Below, one piece after another: positions 20,616 to 28,217 of a DNA stretch of 64,000 nucleotides. Positions within the stretch are counted from its first letter, which is position 1. Each line of letters begins with the position of its first letter. Below the pieces are notes generated by a model that saw only the letters and a list, made by a program, of their open reading frames with translations, was not told the origin of the DNA and made no database searches. Source of the stretch: Kiritimatiellia bacterium. GTDB lineage: Bacteria > Verrucomicrobiota > Kiritimatiellia > RFP12 > DVOR01. The position numbers and the translations under genes were made by a program. The stretch is taken from assembly GCA_017531445.1 (NCBI GenBank), contig JAFXKZ010000001.1, positions 287,037-351,036 of the forward strand, in the 5' to 3' direction.

Positions 20616-20883
20616 GACTAAAACTAGAGCTAAAGCAGAGATCGTCGAAGGAATTGCACCGGCGATTCTGGCGGCCGCACCTTTGTCGGCTTCTCAGGCC
20701 GCAGCTGCGTACCGATTCGATAAGGCCGCAATCTTGACGGCTTGTAAACTCTTCGTTCAGTCGGGCGGCAAGGAAGGGCTCCGGCACTTCCGCTCCGGTA
20801 ATCGTATTCGCATTCGGCCATCCGCATTCGAGGAGTGGATGATCGGGCAGGAGGAATCTACGGCCCGCTGCGAGATTTGTTAA
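20602..20883 (+). CDS. Small HTH protein, excisionase-like (copy 1)
   Basis: A 93-residue protein with a lysine/threonine-rich N-terminus and a domain of the form LSASQAAAAYRFDKAAILTA...GREGL-like...NRIRIRPSAFEEWM. The helix-turn-helix followed by a wing and a terminal W resembles MerR/excisionase-type domains. It is clearly paralogous to the protein at 21612. An excisionase or early regulator is possible; the link is by fold pattern only. Confidence 0.6.
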   Translation: MAKTKTKTRAKAEIVEGIAPAILAAAPLSASQAAAAYRFDKAAILTACKLFVQSGGKEGLRHFRSGNRIRIRPSAFEEWMIGQEESTARCEIC

Positions 20884-20903
20884 CCAACAAAGAGAGACAA
20901 AAC

Positions 20904-21176
20904 ATGAATGAAGACAGAGTAGATGAAGTTCTGCCCGAACAGGTCGAGGGCGAGCAGCCCAAGCAATCGGACGACGCGATCGAACCCGATATGGCGCTTA
21001 CCGTGCGCGTCTTTGTGCACGGTAAAAAGATGATCGTCTGCGTTAAGGCCGACCACGCCAAGGATGGGTTTAAGGAGAAGCTGGATCGAGCGGAGTTCCA
21101 AATCTCTTCCGCTTTAGCATTCGGCCTTAATCACTTTCGAGCCGAAATCAAAGCACTGCTTAACGCCGACCGATGA
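20904..21176 (+). CDS. Hypothetical protein
   Basis: A 90-residue protein with an acidic N-terminal third (MNEDRVDEVLPEQVEGEQ) and a second half that looks like an alpha/beta domain (ALTVRVFVHGKKMIVCVKAD). The chosen ATG follows a purine-rich AGAGAGACAAA. It sits between the two HTH paralogues in a tightly packed early operon. No family recognised. Confidence 0.6.
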   Translation: MNEDRVDEVLPEQVEGEQPKQSDDAIEPDMALTVRVFVHGKKMIVCVKADHAKDGFKEKLDRAEFQISSALAFGLNHFRAEIKALLNADR

Positions 21177-21250
21177 CAAGGACAACCGGTTACTCCCGCG
21201 TCATGCTGCAATGGCTGACGCGAGAGCTTCAATTTCCAGGGAGAAAAACA

Positions 21251-21568
21251 ATGAAGTTGATATTAACGATTGAAGCCTGGCACGACTACGGCGCGCAGAC
21301 TTTTCACGCATTCCCAGTCATCAAGAATGGCCGCTTCGTCATTGATGGCTGGTTCGGCGGCGCCCGAAGCGACAATTTTACCGCCGACGATCAAGCCTTC
21401 TTTGGATCGGTCTTTGACACCAACGTCACGCGCGCCCTTCATCAGCTCAATCGTCTAAAACTGTGTGACGCTGCCACGTTGGCCGATGGTGGCAGCGTCT
21501 CTCTATCTTCATTCACCTACAAAAATAACATTAACGTTTCTGCGGATCTCTCCGATGCAAATGTGTAG
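21251..21568 (+). CDS. Hypothetical protein
   Basis: A 105-residue protein starting MKLILTIEAWHDYGAQTFHA, with AGGGAGAAAAACA just before the ATG. The frame is open from 21173 (overlapping the previous stop), but the leader there forms a CGCGTCA/TGACGCG stem. Inside the 3' part, GACGCTGCCAC (21467-21477) pairs perfectly with 21489-21499 and a pyrimidine-rich tail follows, so some transcripts may end within the gene. No family recognised. Confidence 0.5.
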   Translation: MKLILTIEAWHDYGAQTFHAFPVIKNGRFVIDGWFGGARSDNFTADDQAFFGSVFDTNVTRALHQLNRLKLCDAATLADGGSVSLSSFTYKNNINVSADLSDANV

Positions 21569-21611
21569 CACGCTGGCGGGGCGCAAGAATTTTTACCGAA
21601 GGTTAAAGTTT

Positions 21612-21884
21612 ATGGCGAATAATAAGTCTCAAACTACGGCGGACCGCCTCAAAAAAATCGCTCCTGAAGTGCGAGCACTAGCTCCTCTTGGCGCCGTAGA
21701 GGTGGCCGCGGTTTTTCGCTTAGATAAGCAGGCCGTCTTAGATGCGTGCAAGTTATATGCTACAAGCAAAGGGCGAGAAGGCTTGCGCTGTTATCATAAC
21801 GGAAAAGGATACAAAATTCAGCCAGCAAACGTTGTTGCCTGGATGTGTGAGATGGAAGAAAGTTATGCCGAAAAAGGAATCTGA
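21612..21884 (+). CDS. Small HTH protein, excisionase-like (copy 2)
   Basis: A 90-residue paralogue of the protein at 20602. Shared blocks include APLGAVEVAAVFRLDKQAV (matching APLSASQAAAAYRFDKAAI), ACKLYATSKGREGL, and a basic wing ending in VVAWM. The pattern fits a winged helix-turn-helix of the excisionase/MerR type. The ATG is weakly preceded by GGTTAAAG. Duplication followed by divergence suggests the two copies have separate DNA targets. Confidence 0.6.
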   Translation: MANNKSQTTADRLKKIAPEVRALAPLGAVEVAAVFRLDKQAVLDACKLYATSKGREGLRCYHNGKGYKIQPANVVAWMCEMEESYAEKGI

Positions 21885-21887
21885 AAA

Positions 21888-22010
21888 ATGGATTTGAAAG
21901 ATGAAAAATTTGCATTCAGTCTCCGGCCGAGTAACGAGAGGCCGCATGACAGATGGATGATTGGCGAAGTAGCAGGATTTCGACGTCTGCGCATTTTAAG
22001 TGTATTGTAA
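21888..22010 (+). CDS. Possible 40-residue protein
   Basis: ATG 21888 lies 8 nt after AAAGGAA and opens a frame to TAA 22008-22010. The product is basic and starts MDLKDEKFAFSLRPSNERPH. It begins 4 nt after the previous stop, in line with the packed early genes. No homology recognised; a chance frame is possible. Confidence 0.4.
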   Translation: MDLKDEKFAFSLRPSNERPHDRWMIGEVAGFRRLRILSVL

Positions 22011-22023
22011 AATGTTGATAAAT

Positions 22024-22054
22024 CAATCAGTTACACAACTTGTGTAACTGATTG
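22024..22054. repeat. 31-bp perfect palindrome
   Basis: CAATCAGTTACACAA (22024-22038) is perfectly mirrored by 22040-22054 around a single C. There is no T-run, so a protein-binding site is more likely than a terminator. The GTTACACA core also appears in the inverted repeat over the integrase promoter. Confidence 0.85.
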
Positions 22055-22341
22055 GCAGATGGAAACGACAAAAATGGCTAAAATCGACTGGATTGGAATC
22101 CTCAAAAAGGCGGCGTTTTGGAATCATCCGAACACGCTCCCGATGGCGTGCAAGCGTGACGCAGGTTCGAACGCGTGCCAATGCGAGCGGCGCCGCCCCG
22201 TCGCAAGGGGGGCGGGGGCCTCCCCGACCGTCGCCGACCCCACCCATTGCTATCAATGCATTCAGCACTCCGTAATAGGAAACGCGCATGTACGCACGCG
22301 CACGTGCGTGAACAAATCCATGATGAAAGGACTACATCGAG
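22055..22341 (+). other. Probably non-coding GC-rich stretch
   Basis: Between the palindrome and the zinc-ribbon gene, a frame from 22059 is open but its product has atypical composition (runs of R, P, A, C) and no good Shine-Dalgarno. The stretch is rich in G- and C-runs (22188-22240) and holds ACGCAC/GTGCGT arms near 22293-22310. It may contain a structured RNA or origin, but nothing specific can be claimed. Confidence 0.35.
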
Positions 22342-22635
22342 ATGCTTATCTATGGCAAATTAAGGTTTTACATGGATGTAGCATGCGATAGATGTGGCCG
22401 AAGACTCATTCAAGAGTGGGTAAAGGATAACCCTATTAACGCCAAGCATCGATTTCCAAGGGTAACGTCTGATTGCATCCTTTGTGATCTCTTCCGAGAA
22501 GCAGTACTGATACCCATTCTGAAAGGCAGAGGCAATGGGTGGAGGATCAACCCAACGAAGGATGCGATTACTTGTCCGAACTGCCCTATGATTCTTAAAA
22601 AATTGCGCGCCGAGGATGGCGCAGAGAGGAAATAA
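22342..22635 (+). CDS. Small zinc-ribbon protein
   Basis: A protein of up to 97 residues with Cys pairs CDRCG, CILC and CPNC, typical of a zinc-ribbon or rubredoxin-like knuckle. ATG 22342 has AAAGGA upstream at long spacing; ATG 22372 (MDVACDRCG) with TTAAGG is an equal alternative. It is the first of several tiny cysteine-motif proteins in this early region. Its role is unknown. Confidence 0.6.
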   Translation: MLIYGKLRFYMDVACDRCGRRLIQEWVKDNPINAKHRFPRVTSDCILCDLFREAVLIPILKGRGNGWRINPTKDAITCPNCPMILKKLRAEDGAERK

Positions 22636-22638
22636 GTA

Positions 22639-22848
22639 ATGGATGAGGATTCGTTTAAGTTCGAGATCAAGGTTGAGGTGGAGTTAAAAGATGGCCACCT
22701 GAATACGAGGATTTACGCACCCGACGAAGAGTTGTCGAAGGAAGCTTATCAGGTGCAGCGCGCGTACATGATGGTGATCGGTCATGCGATTGTGGAGCGG
22801 AAGCCTTTCGGTAAGGGCGAGGCAAAGATTTGGGAGGAAGAGGAATGA
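22639..22848 (+). CDS. Hypothetical protein
   Basis: A 69-residue acidic protein, MDEDSFKFEIKVEVELKDG, with beta-type alternation at the N-terminus and a helical C-terminal half. AGAGGAAATAAGTA precedes the ATG. It starts 3 nt after the previous stop, and its TGA overlaps the next ATG (ATGA). No family recognised. Confidence 0.6.
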   Translation: MDEDSFKFEIKVEVELKDGHLNTRIYAPDEELSKEAYQVQRAYMMVIGHAIVERKPFGKGEAKIWEEEE

Positions 22849-23018
22849 AGAAGTGCGCTGTATGCGGCATGGAAATCCCTGTAGGACAAACCTACCTCAA
22901 GGTGTGCGACAACTTCTTGTAAGTTCGCTTCTTTGAAGAGGAAGATGGAAGCGACAACGTATTCTGCTCTGACGAATGCCTCAAAACGGCTTTGAGTGTT
23001 ATGGAGGTTGAAGAATGA
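22845..23018 (+). pseudogene. Zinc-knuckle protein interrupted by an in-frame TAA
   Basis: From the ATGA-coupled start the frame reads MKKCAVCGMEIPVGQTYLKV, meets TAA at 22920-22922 after 25 codons, and continues in the same frame for 31 more codons with VRFFEEEDG and a second Cys pair (FCSDECL) to TGA 23016-23018, itself ATGA-coupled to the next gene. The two halves make a sensible CxxC...CxxxC protein of about 57 residues, so this is a recent nonsense mutation, a readthrough site, or a sequencing error. Confidence 0.6.
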
Positions 23019-23176
23019 AGGATTATGACATTAGGGGAATTGCATTATTGGCTGTGCTTATTGCGCTTACGATTCGCCTTGGGTGGGCTGTGTTCAAGTC
23101 GCCGCGTCAGGCGACACGCGAGAGACGCTGCCAACTTTGCGGGCAAACCTTGCCAACGAAGGGAGGTGAGGAATGA
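23015..23176 (+). CDS. Small membrane protein with zinc knuckle
   Basis: A 53-residue protein: one N-terminal hydrophobic helix (IALLAVLIALTIRLGWAVF) and a basic tail ending with a CQLCGQTLP knuckle. Both ends are ATGA-coupled to neighbours, which supports its reality. No family recognised. Confidence 0.55.
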   Translation: MKDYDIRGIALLAVLIALTIRLGWAVFKSPRQATRERRCQLCGQTLPTKGGEE

Positions 23177-23328
23177 GTGATAAGGCGTGCACCATCATAG
23201 GAATACTGTTTACGTTACTCCTATTTATATTCTTTATTCTTTTTACTGTCAGTATAACAGTGGCAAATCAAGAAGCTTACTGCGACTGCAAGCAATGCGA
23301 AACCTGCGGAAAGGTGGTGAGGAAATGA
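23173..23328 (+). CDS. Small membrane protein with cysteine cluster
   Basis: A 51-residue protein with a very hydrophobic helix (IIGILFTLLLFIFFILFTV) and a cysteine-rich tail (YCDCKQCETCGK). ATGA overlaps on both sides show it belongs to a translationally coupled series. The architecture mirrors its upstream neighbour. Function unknown. Confidence 0.55.
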   Translation: MSDKACTIIGILFTLLLFIFFILFTVSITVANQEAYCDCKQCETCGKVVRK

Positions 23329-24122
23329 AAAAGTACGAACTGACAGACGCGACGATCGAATACATCGGGCACACACTACACCGCATCCGCGCCGTACGCA
23401 GTTTCGGAGACGTCAAAAAAGGCGAACTCGGCGGCTTCCTCGAAAGCGAGATCAACCTCACACACGAAGGCAACTGCTGGGTCGCAGAGAATGCACGTAT
23501 CTCCGGCGCTGCGCAGGTTAACCAGAATGCACAAGTCTTTGGCTTTGCACAAGTCTCCGGCGATACTCAGATCTTTGGCGAAGCACGTATCTTTGGCTTT
23601 GCACAAGTCTCTGGCTTTGCACAAGTCTTTGGCAAAGCACGTATCTTTGACTTTGCACAAGTCTCTGGCGATACGCAGATCTTTGGCAAAGCTGAAGTCA
23701 GTGGCAATGCTGTTGTCTGCGGCGATGCTGTTGTTGCCGGCACAAACGACTACATCGTATTCAAAAACTGGTGGAGCAGTGGCCGCCACTTCACGTGGAC
23801 ACGCTCAAACAATATGTGGAAGGTTGGCTGTTTCTACGGCAAAGGCGAAGAACTCATCGCCAAAGCCTATGAAGATAGCGAAAAATCGTGTCGCGAGTAT
23901 GAACGGGTAGTCAAGTATGTCGAAAGCATTCTTACCGAAGAACCTGGGCCAATCCATTACAACCGTTGTGCTATCTGCCATAGGCCAATCCCGTTCAAAG
24001 GCAAGAGCCGTATTGAACTGAGTGACACGCGTGGCAACACGGAGCGCGTTGAAGGCCTCTGTCAGGAATGTTATTTGAAATTCTACAACGCGATTAAAGG
24101 GCAGGGAAGGGGGCTTGTATGA
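23325..24122 (+). CDS. Hexapeptide-repeat (left-handed beta-helix) protein with C-terminal zinc knuckle
   Basis: The 265-residue protein begins with a globular part (KKYELTDATIEYIG), then about 14 hexapeptide-type repeats (residues about 55-145) such as AQVFGF, AQVSGD, TQIFGE and ARIFGF, predicting a left-handed beta-helix. The C-terminal part has CAICHRPI and CQECY. Similar phage proteins with solenoid repeats exist but their role is not settled; no acyltransferase active site is visible. At DNA level the repeats are near-identical 18-nt units, so copy number may vary. Coupled by ATGA to both neighbours. Confidence 0.7.
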   Translation: MKKYELTDATIEYIGHTLHRIRAVRSFGDVKKGELGGFLESEINLTHEGNCWVAENARISGAAQVNQNAQVFGFAQVSGDTQIFGEARIFGFAQVSGFAQVFGKARIFDFAQVSGDTQIFGKAEVSGNAVVCGDAVVAGTNDYIVFKNWWSSGRHFTWTRSNNMWKVGCFYGKGEELIAKAYEDSEKSCREYERVVKYVESILTEEPGPIHYNRCAICHRPIPFKGKSRIELSDTRGNTERVEGLCQECYLKFYNAIKGQGRGLV

Positions 24123-24640
24123 GCGATTTAGAGAAATACCAAGCGACGATGCCATTCTTCGAGATGGAGCGGACGCGAGAAGAGATTGCGCAGCTGACCG
24201 ACGAAGAGATTGACCGGCGTTATCCTAAAAGCACTGGCGCAAACTTGAAAGCCACCAATCCGCAACTCTATGCGGTTGCCTGCCGCCTCTATTTCGAGTA
24301 TGCCTTCAGCCAACGCGAGATTGCCGTTATGTGCAGAATCAGTCGAGCAACCGTGGCGGCTATGATTGAGGCTGAGCAGGATGCGGGTACAAGCGTTGTG
24401 CAGCGCAAAGCTCGTTTAACAAGGTTGCGCAGGCTACAAGAGCAGACCTTTGCACGGTTAGAAGGCCTTATGGCCAACGAACAAGAAGTACGCCGCGCAG
24501 GCATTGTGGCCGTATCACAAGTGTGGGAACGGATTAAACATGCAGGCGACGAACTGGAGGCGACCCTCAACAACACCATTGAAGCCTCCACTTCTACAAC
24601 TCCAGCGGTTACGGACGCCATTCACTTCCTTGAACGATAG
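24119..24640 (+). CDS. HTH DNA-binding protein (regulator or terminase small-subunit-like)
   Basis: A 173-residue helical protein with a clear helix-turn-helix around residues 60-85 (FSQREIAVMCRISRATVAAM) followed by a charged coiled-coil-like half (RKARLTRLRRLQEQTFARLE). It could be a transcription regulator or the DNA-recognising small terminase subunit, since no other small subunit gene was recognised, but it lies 5 kb from terL. Its start overlaps the previous gene by 4 nt. Confidence 0.5.
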   Translation: MSDLEKYQATMPFFEMERTREEIAQLTDEEIDRRYPKSTGANLKATNPQLYAVACRLYFEYAFSQREIAVMCRISRATVAAMIEAEQDAGTSVVQRKARLTRLRRLQEQTFARLEGLMANEQEVRRAGIVAVSQVWERIKHAGDELEATLNNTIEASTSTTPAVTDAIHFLER

Positions 24641-24649
24641 GACAGAACC

Positions 24650-24952
24650 ATGTCAAGCGACTTCAAAGAACTACACGCCCACCGCCTCTCCGTGACAAGT
24701 AGAGGCGTACTATGGACCCTCCTTAACTTAGAAGGCATGCTCATTAAGGAATCCGTCCTTGATACGCTCTGCCCAAATGCCGTGTGGATTCGGGCAGCCA
24801 AGGAGATTCGCCAGTGTGGTATCGGACGTTTAGACTGCGTTGATCAACTGCAACGAGTCTATCGATTCATTCACTTCTCTACGCCCGAAGAACGTCGCCG
24901 CATTTACCAACGAGAACACAAGCAAAAAAGCCGTAAGCATCAGGAGGACTAA
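24650..24952 (+). CDS. Hypothetical winged-helix-like protein
   Basis: A 100-residue basic protein. The segment TSRGVLWTLLNLEGMLIKESVL followed by IRAAKEIRQCGIG resembles a winged-helix layout, and it ends in a basic tail (YQREHKQKSRKHQED). It lies in the early operon just before the replication module. No family recognised. Confidence 0.5.
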   Translation: MSSDFKELHAHRLSVTSRGVLWTLLNLEGMLIKESVLDTLCPNAVWIRAAKEIRQCGIGRLDCVDQLQRVYRFIHFSTPEERRRIYQREHKQKSRKHQED

Positions 24953-24953
24953 G

Positions 24954-25412
24954 ATGGCAAATAAGAGACGTAAGTTTGTAGCAGAAAGCACCGGCACTAT
25001 CAACTTACTCACTACCGACGAAGAGCTTGTCGGATATAGCGACTGGAGTGTCTGCAATGCACTCGGCATTAAGCGCCGTGCGTTGGTTCAGCTGCGGCAA
25101 AATCTCAAGCGAGACGAGGATTGGTTAATCATCAACGGCGAGGTCGGCATGAGCCACGCGTGGTGCGTTGCCAAGAACCTCAACACCGACCATTTAACAC
25201 CCATTGGCCAAAGCAACTGGGTCTCCTTCGAGGTCATCAACTTCGTGCTTAATCCACAGCTCCTACTTGCCAAGACCTTGCAGGACGGCATCGTGCATAC
25301 TGTTCGCGTTAAGGATGCAAGCGCATTCAAGCGCGGTATGGTGTTCGAAGCCAGGAGCGGTTATGGTAACGCATGGGAAATCGCCTACGCATGGCCACGC
25401 AGAGACTATTAA
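24954..25412 (+). CDS. Hypothetical DNA-binding-like protein
   Basis: A 152-residue protein whose ATG follows AGGAGGACTAAG. Its N-terminus is basic (MANKRRKFVAEST) and a central part (SVCNALGIKRRALVQLRQNL) looks like a helix-turn-helix. The rest is beta-rich (TVRVKDASAFKRGMVFEARS). It starts 2 nt after the previous stop. Possibly a regulator; no family recognised. Confidence 0.5.
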   Translation: MANKRRKFVAESTGTINLLTTDEELVGYSDWSVCNALGIKRRALVQLRQNLKRDEDWLIINGEVGMSHAWCVAKNLNTDHLTPIGQSNWVSFEVINFVLNPQLLLAKTLQDGIVHTVRVKDASAFKRGMVFEARSGYGNAWEIAYAWPRRDY

Positions 25413-25425
25413 TGAGGATTGCACC

Positions 25426-26163
25426 ATGAGCTGGATTAAAGTGGATTGTCTGTTAATTCACAAACCTAAAGTTGTAAAAATTGCGCGTGAATTAAATTTG
25501 AAACGCGAGACGATTTTAGGGTACTTAATTAAGTTTTGGGCACTCGCTGACGGCATCACTGAGGATGGCCGCTTAGATGGGTATGGTCCTGATGACGTGG
25601 ATGACCTTGTGGGCCTGCCCGGCTTTGGTCGCGCGTTAGAAGCTGTTGATTGGCTTAGATTTAATACGCGCGGAGCGGTGTTGCCAAGATTTGATTTGCA
25701 CAATGGCGAGAGTGCCAAAAAGCGCGCAAACACGTCCATCCGCGTGTCACGCTACAGGCGTTCAAAATGTAACGCAGAATGCGTTACAAATGTAACGGAC
25801 GCGGAGTTATCAAAAGCGTTAGGTAGAGAAGATAAGAGAAGAGTAGACTCAGAGAGTCTACCGGGCGCGGGCGTGTGCACGCCCACGCGTGAGGACGCTC
25901 CCGCTCAGACTTCTTCTTCTCGTCCAGACATTCGCGAGGCACTGGGACTCGGTGGTCAGCAGGAGTGGCCAGAGGATGAGGTTGAGAAGTGGTGGTTGTG
26001 GAATGATGCGAGGGGTTGGCAGGGTGTGGTGAATTGGCAGAGCAGTTTGGCGATGTGGATGAAGCGAATGCGACCTGTAGAAGCAGGTGGAGAGGTGGCA
26101 AAAATAAGTGCGCCGCCCCCCTCTCGTGCGCTCGAGATGGATGTGAGCATGGAGGTGGACTAG
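25426..26163 (+). CDS. Phage replisome-organiser-like protein
   Basis: The 245-residue protein starts MSWIKVDCLLIHKPKVVKIA, and its first 120 residues resemble the N-terminal winged-helix of phage replication initiation/DnaD-type proteins (WALADGITEDGRLDGYGPDD). The middle is variable and charged, and the C-terminal part (KWWLWNDARGWQGVVNWQSS) is tryptophan-rich, as in primosomal loaders that end with a short helicase-contact region. The DnaB-like helicase gene follows within 500 bp, supporting a helicase-loading role. An internal palindrome GTAGACTC-AGA-GAGTCTAC lies at 25846-25864. Confidence 0.6.
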   Translation: MSWIKVDCLLIHKPKVVKIARELNLKRETILGYLIKFWALADGITEDGRLDGYGPDDVDDLVGLPGFGRALEAVDWLRFNTRGAVLPRFDLHNGESAKKRANTSIRVSRYRRSKCNAECVTNVTDAELSKALGREDKRRVDSESLPGAGVCTPTREDAPAQTSSSRPDIREALGLGGQQEWPEDEVEKWWLWNDARGWQGVVNWQSSLAMWMKRMRPVEAGGEVAKISAPPPSRALEMDVSMEVD

Positions 26164-26208
26164 AAGGGCTAGGTGGACTAGAAGGGCTAGAGGTGCCAGA
26201 GGGATAGC
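26160..26208 (+). repeat. 9-bp minisatellite, locus 1
   Basis: Units CTAGAAGGG, CTAGGTGGA, CTAGAAGGG, CTAGAGGTG, CCAGAGGGA lie in the spacer before the gene at 26258. The same CTAGARGRN unit recurs at 26560 and, inverted, at about 38848, 41213 and 41802. Confidence 0.8.
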
Positions 26209-26257
26209 GGATAGCAAACGGCAAACCGTGCCAGAGGGATAGCAGAGGGAAGAAGCG

Positions 26258-26563
26258 ATGAGATGCGAGATGCAGCAAGAGAAGCGTCTGTGGCAGTGGT
26301 GCGCTGCGTGCGCCGTGTGTCGGCATTGGACCGGGTGGCAGTGCCTGGATGAACCGACGGGCTTTCGGAATTGTGCGAGTTATGGGAAGACGTGGAGGAT
26401 GCAGGTGGTGGCGAAGGATGCGCAGACGGGGCGTGCGAAATTGGTGACGCTGAAAAGAGGGCAGACGGTGGAAGATTTGATGGCACCGGTGGTGCCGGCG
26501 GCGGTAAAAAGCGGCGCGGCGGGTGTGGGCGCGGGTGTGGGGGTGAATCTGCTGGATTTCTAG
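26258..26563 (+). CDS. Small cysteine-rich protein
   Basis: A 101-residue protein starting MRCEMQQEKRLWQWCAACAV with a cluster CAACAVCRHWTGWQC and a later CASYG, likely a metal knuckle. The C-terminal half is low-complexity (AAVKSGAAGVGAGVGVNLLDF-like). GAGGGAAGAAGC precedes the ATG. It ends where the second minisatellite locus begins and precedes the helicase gene. No family recognised. Confidence 0.5.
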   Translation: MRCEMQQEKRLWQWCAACAVCRHWTGWQCLDEPTGFRNCASYGKTWRMQVVAKDAQTGRAKLVTLKRGQTVEDLMAPVVPAAVKSGAAGVGAGVGVNLLDF

Positions 26564-26602
26564 AAGAGCTGGAAGTGCTAGAGGGACTAGAAGTGCGGAA
26601 AG
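26560..26602 (+). repeat. 9-bp minisatellite, locus 2
   Basis: CTAGAAGAG, CTGGAAGTG, CTAGAGGGA, CTAGAAGTG immediately upstream of the helicase gene, followed by a purine-rich GGAAAGTGGAAAG tract that contains its ribosome-binding site. Confidence 0.8.
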
Positions 26603-26637
26603 TGGAAAGTGGAAAGAGCGGAAAGGAAGGAAGCGTG

Positions 26638-28215
26638 ATGGGCATGATGCTTGAGGCGATTGAGCAGGTGGAAGAGAGTTTGATTGGTGCGGCGTTGCTG
26701 GAGCCGGCGCGGGTGATGCCCTTGTGCGAGGGGCGGCGAGTGACGGCGGAGTGGTGGACGCTGAAAGAGGCGCAGGCGGTGTGGCCGATCATCCTGAAGC
26801 AGTGGCGAGAGAAGGGGATTGTGGATCCGGTGCTGATGGCGGCGGAGCTGAAGCGTCCGGAAGTGCTGGGTTGGTGCCGGCGGTGTTTAGATGTGATGCC
26901 CTCTGCGGCGCATGCGGGGCGTTATGTGGAGCAGTTGGCGGGGGCGCGGTTGCAACGCATGGTGTGCGCGCTGGGGCGGCAGTTGATTACTGACGCAGCC
27001 GACCTTGGCGGTCAAGAGGCGCTCGACCGAGCGGAGGCGGCGATTGTGGCGTTGCGCGACGCGGAGCGTGCGAGTTACGGAGGTTTCAAGACGGCAAAGG
27101 ATTTTGAGGAGCAGATTGTTAGTGACTACCAGCAAGTCTACCAGAAGCGCATTGTGGAGCGTGATGCGAAGTTCTTCATTGGCAAACGGTTGCCGTGGGA
27201 TGTGCTCAATGTGCTCTACACCGGCGTGAAGGCTGGGATTCATATTGTGGCGGCGCGACCGTCGCAAGGGAAGACGGCGGTGGCGGTGTGCATGAGCGCG
27301 GGGATGGCCTTTAGTGGGATTAAGCAACTCTTCTTCAGCGTGGATATGCACCCGCGATTGCTGGTGGAGCGATACGGTTCCTTGCTCGGTCAGGTGAGTT
27401 TGCCGAAGCTCAACTTCGGGGGCAGTCACGAAGATGTGCAAAAGATGGCGCGCGGCTTGAAGTTCATCCAGGCGGCCGGTGGGACAAAAGAGCAGCCACC
27501 GAACAATATTCTGATCTCGGATGCGTACCGCGTGGATCGCATGGTTGGCGAAATCCACCGTGCGGTGAAGTACGACGGCGTGGAGTGTGTATGGATTGAC
27601 TACTTGCAGATTTTGAGTGGCGACAAGGATTACAAGACGCATAAGGACGAGATCGATGCAGTGCTGGCCAAATTAAAACAGTGCGCCCTGGCACTCAATA
27701 TTCCGATCTTCTGTTTGGCGCAGTTGAACCGCGAGAATGGTAAGGATCCGAACCGTAAACCGCTTCTGACAGATTTGGGCGATTCTGGCAGCATCGAACG
27801 CGAAGCGAGCACGGTGCTGATGCTGTGGAAGGATGCAGATGTCAGGAAGTACTGGGATGAAAACCCGCCGCTCCATTTGGCCATGGGGCAGGAGAGTTTG
27901 GCGAAGAAGCTGGAGCCGATGTGGTTGCTTTTGCTCAAAAATCAGCAGGGCGCGACAGGCGAACGGCCGTTTGTGTTTTACAAAAACTACTTCATGTTTC
28001 GCCCGGCCGAACACGCGGCGACGCCGAACGTGGAGCGCGACAAAAACAACCGTGTGATTAAGATTGATCGCAGTCCGTATTTCGATGTGATCCGGGATGA
28101 TTTTCTGGTGATTGAGTCGAAAGATGGAAAAGGGTTGGATGATGCGTTGCGGCGGGATGGTGCGCTTGGGTTTCGCGGCTTGGAGAATTTGAACAAAAGA
28201 GAAGTGGAGCGGTAA
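26638..28215 (+). CDS. DnaB-like replicative helicase
   Basis: The 525-residue protein is a phage replicative helicase. An N-terminal DnaB-type domain (EESLIGAALLEPARV) is followed by a RecA-like ATPase core with Walker A ARPSQGKTAV (near residue 208), Walker B VWIDYLQIL, the CLAQLNRE motif and DLGDSGSIEREA. DnaB-family hexamers unwind the fork 5' to 3'. The upstream frame is open to 26371 but is low-complexity minisatellite sequence; the ATG at 26638 follows GGAAGGAAGC. The neighbouring replisome-organiser-like gene is its probable loader. Confidence 0.88.
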   Translation: MGMMLEAIEQVEESLIGAALLEPARVMPLCEGRRVTAEWWTLKEAQAVWPIILKQWREKGIVDPVLMAAELKRPEVLGWCRRCLDVMPSAAHAGRYVEQLAGARLQRMVCALGRQLITDAADLGGQEALDRAEAAIVALRDAERASYGGFKTAKDFEEQIVSDYQQVYQKRIVERDAKFFIGKRLPWDVLNVLYTGVKAGIHIVAARPSQGKTAVAVCMSAGMAFSGIKQLFFSVDMHPRLLVERYGSLLGQVSLPKLNFGGSHEDVQKMARGLKFIQAAGGTKEQPPNNILISDAYRVDRMVGEIHRAVKYDGVECVWIDYLQILSGDKDYKTHKDEIDAVLAKLKQCALALNIPIFCLAQLNRENGKDPNRKPLLTDLGDSGSIEREASTVLMLWKDADVRKYWDENPPLHLAMGQESLAKKLEPMWLLLLKNQQGATGERPFVFYKNYFMFRPAEHAATPNVERDKNNRVIKIDRSPYFDVIRDDFLVIESKDGKGLDDALRRDGALGFRGLENLNKREVER

Positions 28216-28217
28216 GG

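Noticed and set aside
22160..22185. GGTTCGAAC resembling a tRNA T-arm
   Set aside because: The flanking stem pairs only over four bases and no acceptor, D or anticodon arms can be placed around it.
23491..23789. CRISPR-like appearance of short repeats
   Set aside because: The 18-nt units are contiguous, without spacers, and encode hexapeptides in a real gene.
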